Positions 1 through 6,914 of a DNA stretch of 64,000 nucleotides are shown piece by piece. The stretch lies in contig OY282382.1 in the NCBI GenBank assembly GCA_958295905.1, positions 5,938,367-6,002,366 on the forward strand, in the 5' to 3' direction. Positions within the stretch are counted from its first letter, which is position 1. Each line of letters begins with the position of its first letter. Origin of the DNA: an uncultured Vicinamibacterales bacterium (GTDB lineage Bacteria; Acidobacteriota; Vicinamibacteria; Vicinamibacterales; UBA8438). The translations under genes and the position numbers were made by a program. Under the pieces are notes generated by a model. That model worked only from the letters and a program-made list of their open reading frames with translations. It searched no databases and was not told the origin of the DNA.

Positions 1-1
1 C

Positions 2-877
2 GCCGCACGGCCCCGGGCCCTCGACTACCGCGTCAGGCACACGAGCCGGTACGCGTACGCCGAGACGGTGTCGTTCTCGATGCACCAGGTGCGGCTGACG
101 CCGCGGGCGGGCGATACGCAGACCGTACGGGAGACGCGGCTCGCGATCGATCCGCCGGCGACCAGCTCGATCACCCGCGCCGACTACTTCGGCAACGCGA
201 CCACGACCTTCGCGATCCAGGATGCCCACCGCCACCTGCGGGTGACGGCCGAGAGCCTGGTGTCGGCGTCGGGGAGCGACCGCGCCGGAATCGACTCTCC
301 CTCGGTGGCCGACACCGCCGGCCGGCTGCGGGCGCGCGAGACCCCGGAAGAGCGGGCCGCGGTCGAGTTCCAGGTGGAATCGCCGCTCGCCCCGCGGGGC
401 GGCAGCTTCGCCCGCTATGCGGCGCCGGCCCTGCCGCCCCACCGGCCGCTCCTCGAAGGCGTGGGCGCGCTGATGGAGACCATCCACCGCGAGTTCACCT
501 ACGATCAGATCGCGACCACCGTCTCGACCCCGGTCTCCGAGATCCTGGCCGGCCGGCACGGCGTGTGCCAGGACTTCGCCCACCTGATGATCGCCTGCCT
601 GCGATCCCACGACATCCCCGCCCGCTACGTCAGCGGCTATCTGGTCCCCGACCCCGGGGTGGTCGGCGCGCAGGCGTCGCACGCCTGGGTGTCGGTCTAC
701 TGTCCGGGCGTCGGGTGGGTGGACTTCGACCCCACGAACAACGTCAGGCCGGCGGGGGGCCACATCACCCTGGGCTGGGGGCGGGATTTCGAGGACGTCA
801 GCCCCCTGAAAGGGGTGACGGTCGGCGGGGGCCGCCACACCGTGGCGGTCGAGGTGCTGGTCACGCGGGAGGCGTGA
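2..877 (+). CDS. Transglutaminase-like cysteine peptidase family protein (5' partial)
   Basis: The reading frame is open to the window edge, so the true start lies upstream. The visible N-terminus (YRVRHTSRYAYAE, then LTPR) matches the beta-rich N-terminal domain of bacterial transglutaminase-like proteins. The core keeps the papain-like triad in order: Cys in GVCQDFAHLM, His in SHAWVSV, and Asp in WVDFDPTNN. These proteins are usually cytoplasmic amidohydrolase or peptidase-like enzymes of about 280-300 aa, often encoded near alpha-E domain and circularly permuted ATP-grasp genes, which would lie outside this window. About 291 codons are visible, so only a few N-terminal residues are probably missing. 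A strong hairpin follows the stop. Substrate cannot be inferred. Confidence 0.85.
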   Translation, partial: AARPRALDYRVRHTSRYAYAETVSFSMHQVRLTPRAGDTQTVRETRLAIDPPATSSITRADYFGNATTTFAIQDAHRHLRVTAESLVSASGSDRAGIDSPSVADTAGRLRARETPEERAAVEFQVESPLAPRGGSFARYAAPALPPHRPLLEGVGALMETIHREFTYDQIATTVSTPVSEILAGRHGVCQDFAHLMIACLRSHDIPARYVSGYLVPDPGVVGAQASHAWVSVYCPGVGWVDFDPTNNVRPAGGHITLGWGRDFEDVSPLKGVTVGGGRHTVAVEVLVTREA

Positions 878-879
878 TG

Positions 880-914
880 GGCGGCGTCCCGCGGTTTCCG
901 CGCGGGACGCCGCC
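880..914 (+). terminator. Strong hairpin after the transglutaminase gene
   Basis: A perfect 14-bp stem (880-893 pairing with 901-914) with a 7-nt loop begins two bases after the stop codon at 877. No T-tract follows, so it is either a factor-assisted terminator or an mRNA 3'-end stabiliser. Confidence 0.6.
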
Positions 915-978
915 AAGCGCAACGGGCCTGATCGAGCCGGCGTCCGCGCCACGGGACGACGCGGACGCCCGGCGGCTC

Positions 979-1162
979 GGTCCGGCGGCAACGGGCCGCC
1001 GGGCGGCGGTTGCCGGGCTACCGGTCCTGCCCGGCAGAGTCGAGATCGGCGGTTCGCGCGCCGGCCAGCCGGTCCGGCGGCAACGGGCCGCCGGGCGGCG
1101 GTTGCCGGACTACTGGTCCTGCCCGGCCGAGTCGAGATCGGCGGTTCGCGCGCCGGCCAGGA
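979..1162. repeat. Tandem duplication (92-bp period) of the 3' end of the 1110-2135 gene
   Basis: Bases 979-1070 and 1071-1162 are near-identical tandem copies. The second copy carries the last codons and the stop of the minus-strand gene ending at 1110. The first copy, beyond the stop, still reads ARTADLDSAGQDR plus a TAG stop in its own frame. The gene's 3' end has therefore been duplicated outward. Confidence 0.85.
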
Positions 1163-2135
1163 TGTTGAACAGGCCGTAGTTCCCCTCGTGGCACGCGTAC
1201 TCGTACATCCCGTTGCCGCGCTTCATCGGCAGCGCGACGGTGAACGGCGCGGTGAACGAGCTCGAATCGTCCACGGTGTACTCGTAGAGCAGGGTGTCGT
1301 CGCCCACCCGGCTGAAGCGCTCGGTCAGATGCAGGGTGGTCCCGGACCCGACGGCGGTGGCCACCGAGGGATTGAAGCTGGCCGTCTTGTCGCTGAAGTT
1401 CGTCGTCTCGATGACGAGGGTGTCCCCGTCCCAGTAGCCGCGCGAGTCGCCCATCCACTGGTGGAGGCCCTGGGGCAGATGCTCCCGCCCGTCGAGGGGC
1501 ACGATGCGGGCGTCGTGCACCATCTCGTGCAGCACCACCACATGGTCGGGGGTCTGGAACAACTGGATGTTCTGATTGTAGCCGGCGGGCACGATCGGCG
1601 GACCCGAGTTGAACCCGAGCAGGCACCGCTCGGCGAGGCCGCGGTCCTCGAAGCTGTCGGCGCCGATGCCGGCCGCCCGCACCCGCACCGGACGCGTGCC
1701 GGGCCGGTCCTCGCCCAGCGACAGTTCGATCAGATCGACGCCGGGCTGGCGCGCCGGCAGGCGGCCCGTCGGCGGATCGACGATGAGCGACGTCCGTCCG
1801 TCTTCGACCACCGAGGCGTCCTGGTCGACCCAGTAGCGGTTGTAGCCGCCGACGTTGCCGCCGACCGGCAGCGGCTCGTCGCGCAGCTCGCTGGGGGCGT
1901 TGGCCGCGGCGTTGTTCTCGGCCGCCGCGGCTTCGACGGCCGCGATCTCCTCCGCCGTCAGAACCGCCTTGTCCTGGTCCTCGGGCCGCTGCAGCGGCGT
2001 CAGCGACTGGAAGTCCCAGACCCCCTGCAGGTCGGGCCTGCCGTCGGGCAGCCGCGGCGGCTCGTAGGTCTGCGCGCCGGCCGAGGCCGCCGCCACCAGA
2101 AGCGCCGCCGCCACCGCAAAGCTTCGTACTCTCAT
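1110..2135 (-). CDS. Secreted protein of unknown function with an LPDGRPDLQGVWDF motif
   Basis: Product of 341 aa. The N-terminus MRVRSFAVAAALLVAAASAGA is a clear Sec signal peptide, followed by YEPPRLPDGRPDLQGVWDF. This opening is typical of a large secreted paralogous family common in Acidobacteriota genomes; its function is unknown. I chose the ATG at 2133-2135 because GGAGGA lies 9 nt upstream. An ATG nine bases earlier would sit directly on the Shine-Dalgarno sequence. No catalytic motif is recognisable. The central region contains HQWMGDSRGYWDGDTLVIET, which is conserved in the family. It is followed on the same strand by nothing but a tandem copy of its own 3' end. Confidence 0.8.
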   Translation of the reverse strand: MRVRSFAVAAALLVAAASAGAQTYEPPRLPDGRPDLQGVWDFQSLTPLQRPEDQDKAVLTAEEIAAVEAAAAENNAAANAPSELRDEPLPVGGNVGGYNRYWVDQDASVVEDGRTSLIVDPPTGRLPARQPGVDLIELSLGEDRPGTRPVRVRAAGIGADSFEDRGLAERCLLGFNSGPPIVPAGYNQNIQLFQTPDHVVVLHEMVHDARIVPLDGREHLPQGLHQWMGDSRGYWDGDTLVIETTNFSDKTASFNPSVATAVGSGTTLHLTERFSRVGDDTLLYEYTVDDSSSFTAPFTVALPMKRGNGMYEYACHEGNYGLFNILAGARTADLDSAGQDQ

Positions 2136-2348
2136 CTTGACCATTCCTCCATCACTGCTGCACGGTTCCGTCTGGGTCCATCCGGGATGCCCCCGGCACC
2201 TCGCGGCGCAGCCCCCCCGAACCGCTCCGGCGGCTCGGGACGGCGACAGAATCAACCTGCCGTGTGTCAGGCGCGCCGAACCGCAGAAACGGCTGCGCCG
2301 GGGCGCGGTTGACCCTGTCGATCACCATCCTTGGTTCGCCGCCCAACC

Positions 2349-2812
2349 CGCTCTCCCGCCGTCCCGGCCCCGGCCGCCACTCATCCGCCGCGACGACGAA
2401 CTTCTGCACGCGGCCCACCAGTTGAGCGACGAACACCGCGCCGTCCTCCGTGACCGTCATCCCGTGCCTGCCGGCACCGCCGGCAGGGTCGCCAACGCCG
2501 CCCATCCCGCCGTCCCGGCCCCGGCCGTCACTCGTCCGCCGCGACGACGAACTTCCGCACGCGGCCCCAATTGCGCGGCGAACACCGCGCCGTCCTCCGT
2601 GACCGTCATCCCGCGCCCGCCGGCGCCGCCGGACAGGGTCGCCAACGCCGCCCATCCCGCCGTCCCGGCCCCGGCCGTCACTCGTCCGCCGCGACGACGA
2701 ACTTCTGCACGCGGCCCACCAGTTGAGCGACGAACACCGCGCCGTCCTCCGTGACCGTCATCCCGTGCCCGCCGGCGCCGCCGGGCAGGGTCGCCACCGC
2801 CGCCCCGTCGAG
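2349..2812. repeat. Three tandem copies of the NHL gene 3' end (~150-bp period)
   Basis: The last ~130-150 bp of the minus-strand NHL gene (2678 upward) recur at about 2528-2677 and about 2377-2527. All copies share the block encoding MTVTEDGAVF and the terminal VVAADE codons. In the outermost copy the stop TGA has become TGG. The copies are separated by a shared GC-rich linker. Confidence 0.85.
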
Positions 2813-3664
2813 GCTCCGCAGCGTGCCGCCGGTCCACAGGTGCTGGTCGGCGGTCATGAACAGGGCCGAGTTGCCGCCGATCTCCGGCCATTCGGCCAGG
2901 AACCCGCCGTCGGCGTCGAAGACCTGCACACGCCGGTTGTCGCGATCGGTGACGTAGACCCGCCCGCCGGCGTCCACCGCGAGGTTGTGGGGCAAGCCGA
3001 ACTCGCCGGGACCCGTGCCCCGGCTCCCCCACTCCAGCCGGTACTGCCCGTCGGCCGAGTACTTCACGACCCGGGCGTTGCCGTAGCCGTCGCTGACGTA
3101 GATCGAGCCGTCGGGGCCGAAGGCGACGTCCGTCGGCAGGTTGAAGGTGTTCCGGCTGCGGCCCGCGACCCCCTTCGCGCCCAGCTCCATGAGCACGCGG
3201 CCCTGGAAGTCCATCTTATAGACCACGTGCCCGGGCGCGTCGACGACCCAGACGTTGCCGTCGGGGTCGACCCGCACCGCGTGGGCGCCGCAGTTGTGGC
3301 AGCCCGCCGCCCCATAGACGGCGGTGTAGCCCGACTGCCCGGGCCGGCGATCATCCGGCGCGATGCCCGCGACCTTCCCGTTGTCGAACAGGCCGTCCCC
3401 CCACGCCCGCACGAAGCGCCCGCCGGGGTCGAACAGCATCAGCGGCTGGGCGCCGCGGTGCAGCATCAGGATGTACCCGTTGGCGGTCGTGGCGATCCCC
3501 GACACCTGCCCGAAATTCCAGGCGGCCGGGGTGCCCGCGGCCGAGGTCGGCGGGTCGGGCCATCCTTCGACTTCCGTGTGCTTCACCGCCTGACCGTGCG
3601 CCGCCGCGCCGAAAGCGAGCATCAGCAGACCGCATGCCAGCCCGCGCATCCGCCTGAAAGTCAT
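2678..3664 (-). CDS. NHL-repeat secreted beta-propeller protein
   Basis: Product of 328 aa. A signal peptide (MTFRRMRGLACGLLMLAFGAAAHG) precedes six or so NHL-type blades, recognisable by repeats such as FGPDGSIYVSDGYGNARVVK and AVDAGGRVYVTDRDNRRVQVF. The fold is that of peptidyl-alpha-hydroxyglycine alpha-amidating lyase-like propellers, but bacterial members are mostly uncharacterised. The cysteine pair in GAAGCHNCGAH (about residue 120) may form a disulfide. Expected location is periplasmic or extracellular. The last blade and stop codon are duplicated twice downstream. Function and substrate are unknown. Confidence 0.8.
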   Translation of the reverse strand: MTFRRMRGLACGLLMLAFGAAAHGQAVKHTEVEGWPDPPTSAAGTPAAWNFGQVSGIATTANGYILMLHRGAQPLMLFDPGGRFVRAWGDGLFDNGKVAGIAPDDRRPGQSGYTAVYGAAGCHNCGAHAVRVDPDGNVWVVDAPGHVVYKMDFQGRVLMELGAKGVAGRSRNTFNLPTDVAFGPDGSIYVSDGYGNARVVKYSADGQYRLEWGSRGTGPGEFGLPHNLAVDAGGRVYVTDRDNRRVQVFDADGGFLAEWPEIGGNSALFMTADQHLWTGGTLRSLDGAAVATLPGGAGGHGMTVTEDGAVFVAQLVGRVQKFVVAADE

Positions 3665-3785
3665 TCGACCTGCTCCTGAATCACAAACAAGATGAGTCCG
3701 TTCCCTGCCCGCCCACCCGTGCCCTCACTTGGTCACGAATGACGTAATCACCGCCCGCAACGCATCCACCCGGCCCGTGAGCCAG

Positions 3786-3952
3786 GGACATCCCACGCTG
3801 ACGGCGCGTGACGGCTCGCCCCCGATTCGAGGGATCGCCACCGTCTTGCCGATCGACCGGCGCCGCGGGAACCCGCGATGCCGCACGTCCGGAGCCCCAG
3901 GACCCGCCACGATTCCGCCTGCGCACGGTGGTAGCGGAGCGTGGGACGGTCT
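3786..3952 (+). repeat. MITE-like repeat family A, copy 1
   Basis: About 167 bp bounded by imperfect terminal inverted repeats (GGACATCCCACGCT at left, AGCGTGGGACGGTC at right). The interior shares the blocks CCCCCGATTCGAGGG and CGCACGTCCGGAGCCC with copies at 32791, 51936 and 62166. No coding capacity is conserved among copies. Confidence 0.8.
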
Positions 3953-4031
3953 TGCCCGTGAGCCGATCCGCCTTGGCGGTGACCAGCATTACTCCCCCCG
4001 CCGCCACGATATCATCGCGGTGATTACTCCT

Positions 4032-4186
4032 ATCAGTCCGCAGCAGAAGTTGCGCTGCATCCGGCCGGGACCGTACTCGACCCAAGAACGTGTCGTACAG
4101 CGGTCGAAATCGCCGAAATCTGACCGATCCGAGCCGTTTCCCCACCACCGCCGACGCGCCGCGGAGTCTTGCCACGCGGGCTGCTA
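4032..4186 (-). repeat. MITE-like repeat family B, copy 1
   Basis: About 155 bp, inverted relative to the copy at 47447-47610. The shared core includes GGGACCGTACTCG and AAGAACGTGTCGTACAGCGG. The ends form an imperfect inverted repeat related to AGCAGCCCGTGGCAAAA, flanked by CTA/TAG bases. Confidence 0.7.
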
Positions 4187-4224
4187 TAGAGCAGCGTGAG
4201 CGTTTCCTTGTCCATGTCTTTTCA

Positions 4225-4480
4225 CCATCTCCGACCTGGACCCGTCAACAGACTACCACGTGGCGCGCCATGAGCCGCCCATTCCACTTCCCTCCGCCGC
4301 CCCGAAACGGTCCCAAGCGGATCCGGCCGGCGTCCTTGCCGCTGCGCCGCGTCAGACGACCCCGCCGGCGCGCGCCATGAGCCGCCGACACCACTTCGCT
4401 CCGCTGCCCCGAACGGTCCCAAGCGGATCCGGCCGGCGTCCTTGCCGCTGCGCCGCGTCAGACGACCCCGCCGGTGCGGA
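4225..4480. repeat. Tandem copies (106-bp period) of the CoA-transferase 3' end
   Basis: The block with the final codons and stop of the 4458-5747 gene (GCGTCCTTGCCGCTGCGCCG around 4437) recurs at about 4331, together with its upstream GCGCCATGAGCCGCC segment. A third, degenerate unit lies before 4270. The stop triplet is conserved in the first outward copy (4352-4354). Confidence 0.8.
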
Positions 4481-5747
4481 ACGCCCGGATCTCCTCGTCG
4501 GTGTAGCCGGCCGCGCGCAGCACCTCGCCGGTGTGCTGGCCGAGCAGGGGCGGGGCGCGGTCGATGCGGCCGGGCGTCCCGCTCAGCTCGATGGGCTGGC
4601 CGATCATCGTCACCTGGCCCGCCGTCGGGTGCGGGTGGTCGACGACCCGGCCGCGGGTGGTGAGCTGCGGGTTGGTGCAGACCTCGGCCACGTTGCGGAT
4701 GCGGCCGCACGGCACCCCGGCCGCACGCAACACGTCCATCCACTCGGCGACGGTGCGCGAGGCGGTGAGATCGACGATGATCGGCACCAGCGCATCCCGG
4801 TGCTTCACCCGCTCCGGGGCGGTCGCGAACCGCGGGTCGTCGCGCAGGTCGGGCCGCCCGACGGCGTTGCAGTAGCGCAACCACAGCGAGTCGTTGGCGA
4901 TGCCCAGGTTGATCCAGCCGTCTCGGGCCCGCAGGGTCTGGTAGGGCACCACCGAGGGATGGTCGTTCCCGCGGCGGGTGGGGCTCTCGCCGGACGCGAA
5001 GTAGTTGCCGGCGTTGTAGGTCAGCAGCGACGCCACCGCGTCGAGCATCGCGATCTTCACGTGCTGACCGCGGCCCGTCGTCCGCCGGGCGTAGAGCGCG
5101 AGGAGGATGCCCTGGGCGGCCATCATCCCCGCCGTGAGGTCCGCGATGGAGGTGCCGATGCGCGACGGCGGACCGTCCGCCTCGCCGGTCAGATCCATCA
5201 GGCCGGACTCGCCCTGCACGATCAGGTCGTAGCCGGGCCGGCTCGCGTCGGGCCCGCCGTCGCCGAACCCCGAGATCGAGCAGTACACCACCCCCGGATG
5301 GCGCGCCGCGACCGCCTCGTAGTCGAGGCCGAGCCGGGCCACGGCGCCGGGCCGGAAGTTCTGGATGACGACGTCGGCGCCCGCGATGAGCCGCCACACG
5401 ATGGCCCGGCCCGCCTCGCGCTTCAGATTGACGGTGCAACTGCGCTTGTTGCGGTTGACGGAGAGATAGTAGGGCGACTCGCCCCCGAGGAACGGCGGAC
5501 CGAACGCGCGGGACTCGTCGCCGCGCCCCGGCTCCTCGATCTTGACGACGTCGGCCCCCATGTCGCCGAGGGTCATCGTGCAGTAGGGGCCGGCCACCAC
5601 CCGGCTGAGATCGACGACCCGAATGCCGTCGAGCGGCGCGGCGGGCCCCGCACCCGCCCGCCCATCGCCGCTTGAGGGCTCCGCCCGGCGCCCGACCGAC
5701 CCTCCAGGCCTCCGCGCCCCGCCAACGCGCGGACTTCTAGCCGACAT
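4458..5747 (-). CDS. Class III CoA transferase (CaiB/BaiF/formyl-CoA transferase family)
   Basis: Product of 429 aa, close to the family norm of 390-430. The domain starts at about residue 38 (PLDGIRVVDLSRVVAGPY), followed by GADVVKIEEP. The conserved segment PGYDLIVQGESGLM carries the expected catalytic aspartate (Asp174), and TGRGQHVKIAMLDA follows. Family members move CoA between carboxylic acids through an aspartyl-CoA anhydride. The acid substrate cannot be told from sequence; formyl-, succinyl- or carnitine-type activities all belong here. The first ~35 residues are low-complexity, and the true start may be internal. It overlaps the upstream 70-aa gene by 11 bp. Confidence 0.85.
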   Translation of the reverse strand: MSARSPRVGGARRPGGSVGRRAEPSSGDGRAGAGPAAPLDGIRVVDLSRVVAGPYCTMTLGDMGADVVKIEEPGRGDESRAFGPPFLGGESPYYLSVNRNKRSCTVNLKREAGRAIVWRLIAGADVVIQNFRPGAVARLGLDYEAVAARHPGVVYCSISGFGDGGPDASRPGYDLIVQGESGLMDLTGEADGPPSRIGTSIADLTAGMMAAQGILLALYARRTTGRGQHVKIAMLDAVASLLTYNAGNYFASGESPTRRGNDHPSVVPYQTLRARDGWINLGIANDSLWLRYCNAVGRPDLRDDPRFATAPERVKHRDALVPIIVDLTASRTVAEWMDVLRAAGVPCGRIRNVAEVCTNPQLTTRGRVVDHPHPTAGQVTMIGQPIELSGTPGRIDRAPPLLGQHTGEVLRAAGYTDEEIRAFRTGGVV

Positions 5748-5949
5748 CCGGCCTTCCCGCCCCCGTCATGGCCGCCCGCTCCGCGGCCAGCCGCGCCAGC
5801 AGCGCCGTCTGCTGCCGCGGCTCGGCCTCGGCGAACCGGCGGCCGTAGAGAGCGGCGCTGCGCCGATCGAGCCACGCCAGCCCTGCCCGTACGATGTTCG
5901 GCAGCCCCGCCGGGCCGCCCTTGTCTCTATCGCTGTCCCTAGTCACCAC
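5737..5949 (-). CDS. Short fragment resembling gluconate 2-dehydrogenase subunit 3
   Basis: Product of 70 aa. The segment GLAWLDRRSAALYGRRFAEA followed by EPRQQTALLARLA resembles the conserved core of the gluconate 2-dehydrogenase subunit 3 family, the small partner of membrane GMC oxidoreductases. Full members are about 180-250 aa with a twin-arginine signal. This one lacks both the signal and the C-terminal half, and no GMC flavoprotein gene is nearby. It is probably a remnant, although an 11-bp overlap with the CoA-transferase gene suggests it may still be translated. The family call is by motif only. Confidence 0.4.
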   Translation of the reverse strand: MVTRDSDRDKGGPAGLPNIVRAGLAWLDRRSAALYGRRFAEAEPRQQTALLARLAAERAAMTGAGRPDVG

Positions 5950-6233
5950 GGACTCCCAAGGGGCGGCATCCTATCCCGAAGCCGCCGTCCCGATCCAATG
6001 GAGCCTCCCACCGATCGTCTTCCGGCTCCGCGTGACGCCGCCGCTACCGTTCAGCCGTCCCGGGGCGGCGACGCCGCCGGTCGCGCAGCGTCGGCACACG
6101 GCGGTGGTCGACGGGCGATTTCCGCGAGGCGCTTCCGGTGCTGCTCGGAAGGACGCGGCGGCCTCCTCCAACAGATGGAATTCAAGCTTGAAGTTCTGAA
6201 GTAATCCTGTGTGTTGATGTGACGGTGGCGACG

Positions 6234-6914
6234 TTATGACGTGCGAGCATCTGCCGAGACTTCCGAAGCTACTGCGCGGAGTCGCCCGGGCAGCAGCGCG
6301 TGCCGGATTTCGATCTCGCTGCCGCCCTGACGCCGGCGGTGACGGCTGGAGAAGCGCGTCGCCACGCCGACGGCGGCCTCGTTCCTCGGCTCGCCGATCA
6401 GCGCGATCTTCCGTCGGCATGCGATGATTTTCGCTCGGACGCTCGACGCCGCGTACGCCACGTCGCCGTCGAGGACGTAACCGAGCATGCACCCGACAGG
6501 CAGGCTCTCCGAGTATTGCTCCACAACGAAACGGGACAGCCCGTCCATCACGTACTCCCCCGCCAGCGACCGTCTGCCGTCTTCACGTACGTCGTTGAGG
6601 CGCTTGCACTCGTAGGCGAGATAGCGGTCGCGATCCTGGTTCAGGAACACGGCCACGTCGACCCTGCCCCTGCTGTGCGCCGTCCCTGCCGGCGTGGGTC
6701 CGAACGGTTCGTACTGATACTCGATCCAGTGGCGCCAGCGCCGCGCCCCGGGGTCGCGGTTCAGAAGGTCCACGAGATTGATGGTGATGACGTCTTCTCG
6801 CGGACGTTCCGGCAGAACGGCGAGACACCGGGGCCAGACCGCCACGACGCGCTCCAGAAACCGCCCGTCGAGCGACCGGAACCGGTCCGCCCAAGCGGCG
6901 GGGTCGCCAATCAT
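6234..6914 (-). CDS. PD-(D/E)XK nuclease-like partner of the adjacent methylase
   Basis: Product of 226 aa. The centre has the layout of a PD-(D/E)XK nuclease: Glu65 in HWIEYQYEP, Asp86 in GRVDVAVF, and Glu102-Cys-Lys104 in YLAYECKRL. The start ATG at 6912-6914 overlaps the methylase stop (TGATG), so the two genes should be translationally coupled. The C-terminal ~40 residues are basic and poorly structured. I infer that it is the cleavage subunit of a two-gene restriction system, or that it reads a modification. No target domain is visible, and the family is not one I can name. Confidence 0.6.
   Translation of the reverse strand: MIGDPAAWADRFRSLDGRFLERVVAVWPRCLAVLPERPREDVITINLVDLLNRDPGARRWRHWIEYQYEPFGPTPAGTAHSRGRVDVAVFLNQDRDRYLAYECKRLNDVREDGRRSLAGEYVMDGLSRFVVEQYSESLPVGCMLGYVLDGDVAYAASSVRAKIIACRRKIALIGEPRNEAAVGVATRFSSRHRRRQGGSEIEIRHALLPGRLRAVASEVSADARTS

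Larger units (their letters stand above)
3665..4457. other. Gene-free stretch filled with repeats
   Basis: No convincing protein is encoded here. The stretch contains one copy of the ~170-bp inverted-repeat element (family A), one copy of the ~155-bp element (family B), and the outward copies of the CoA-transferase 3' end. Confidence 0.7.

Noticed and set aside
1018-1626. Overlapping 202-codon minus-strand frame at the end of the secreted protein gene
   Set aside because: It is a shifted frame of the 1110-2135 gene that is open only because the 3' end is duplicated.
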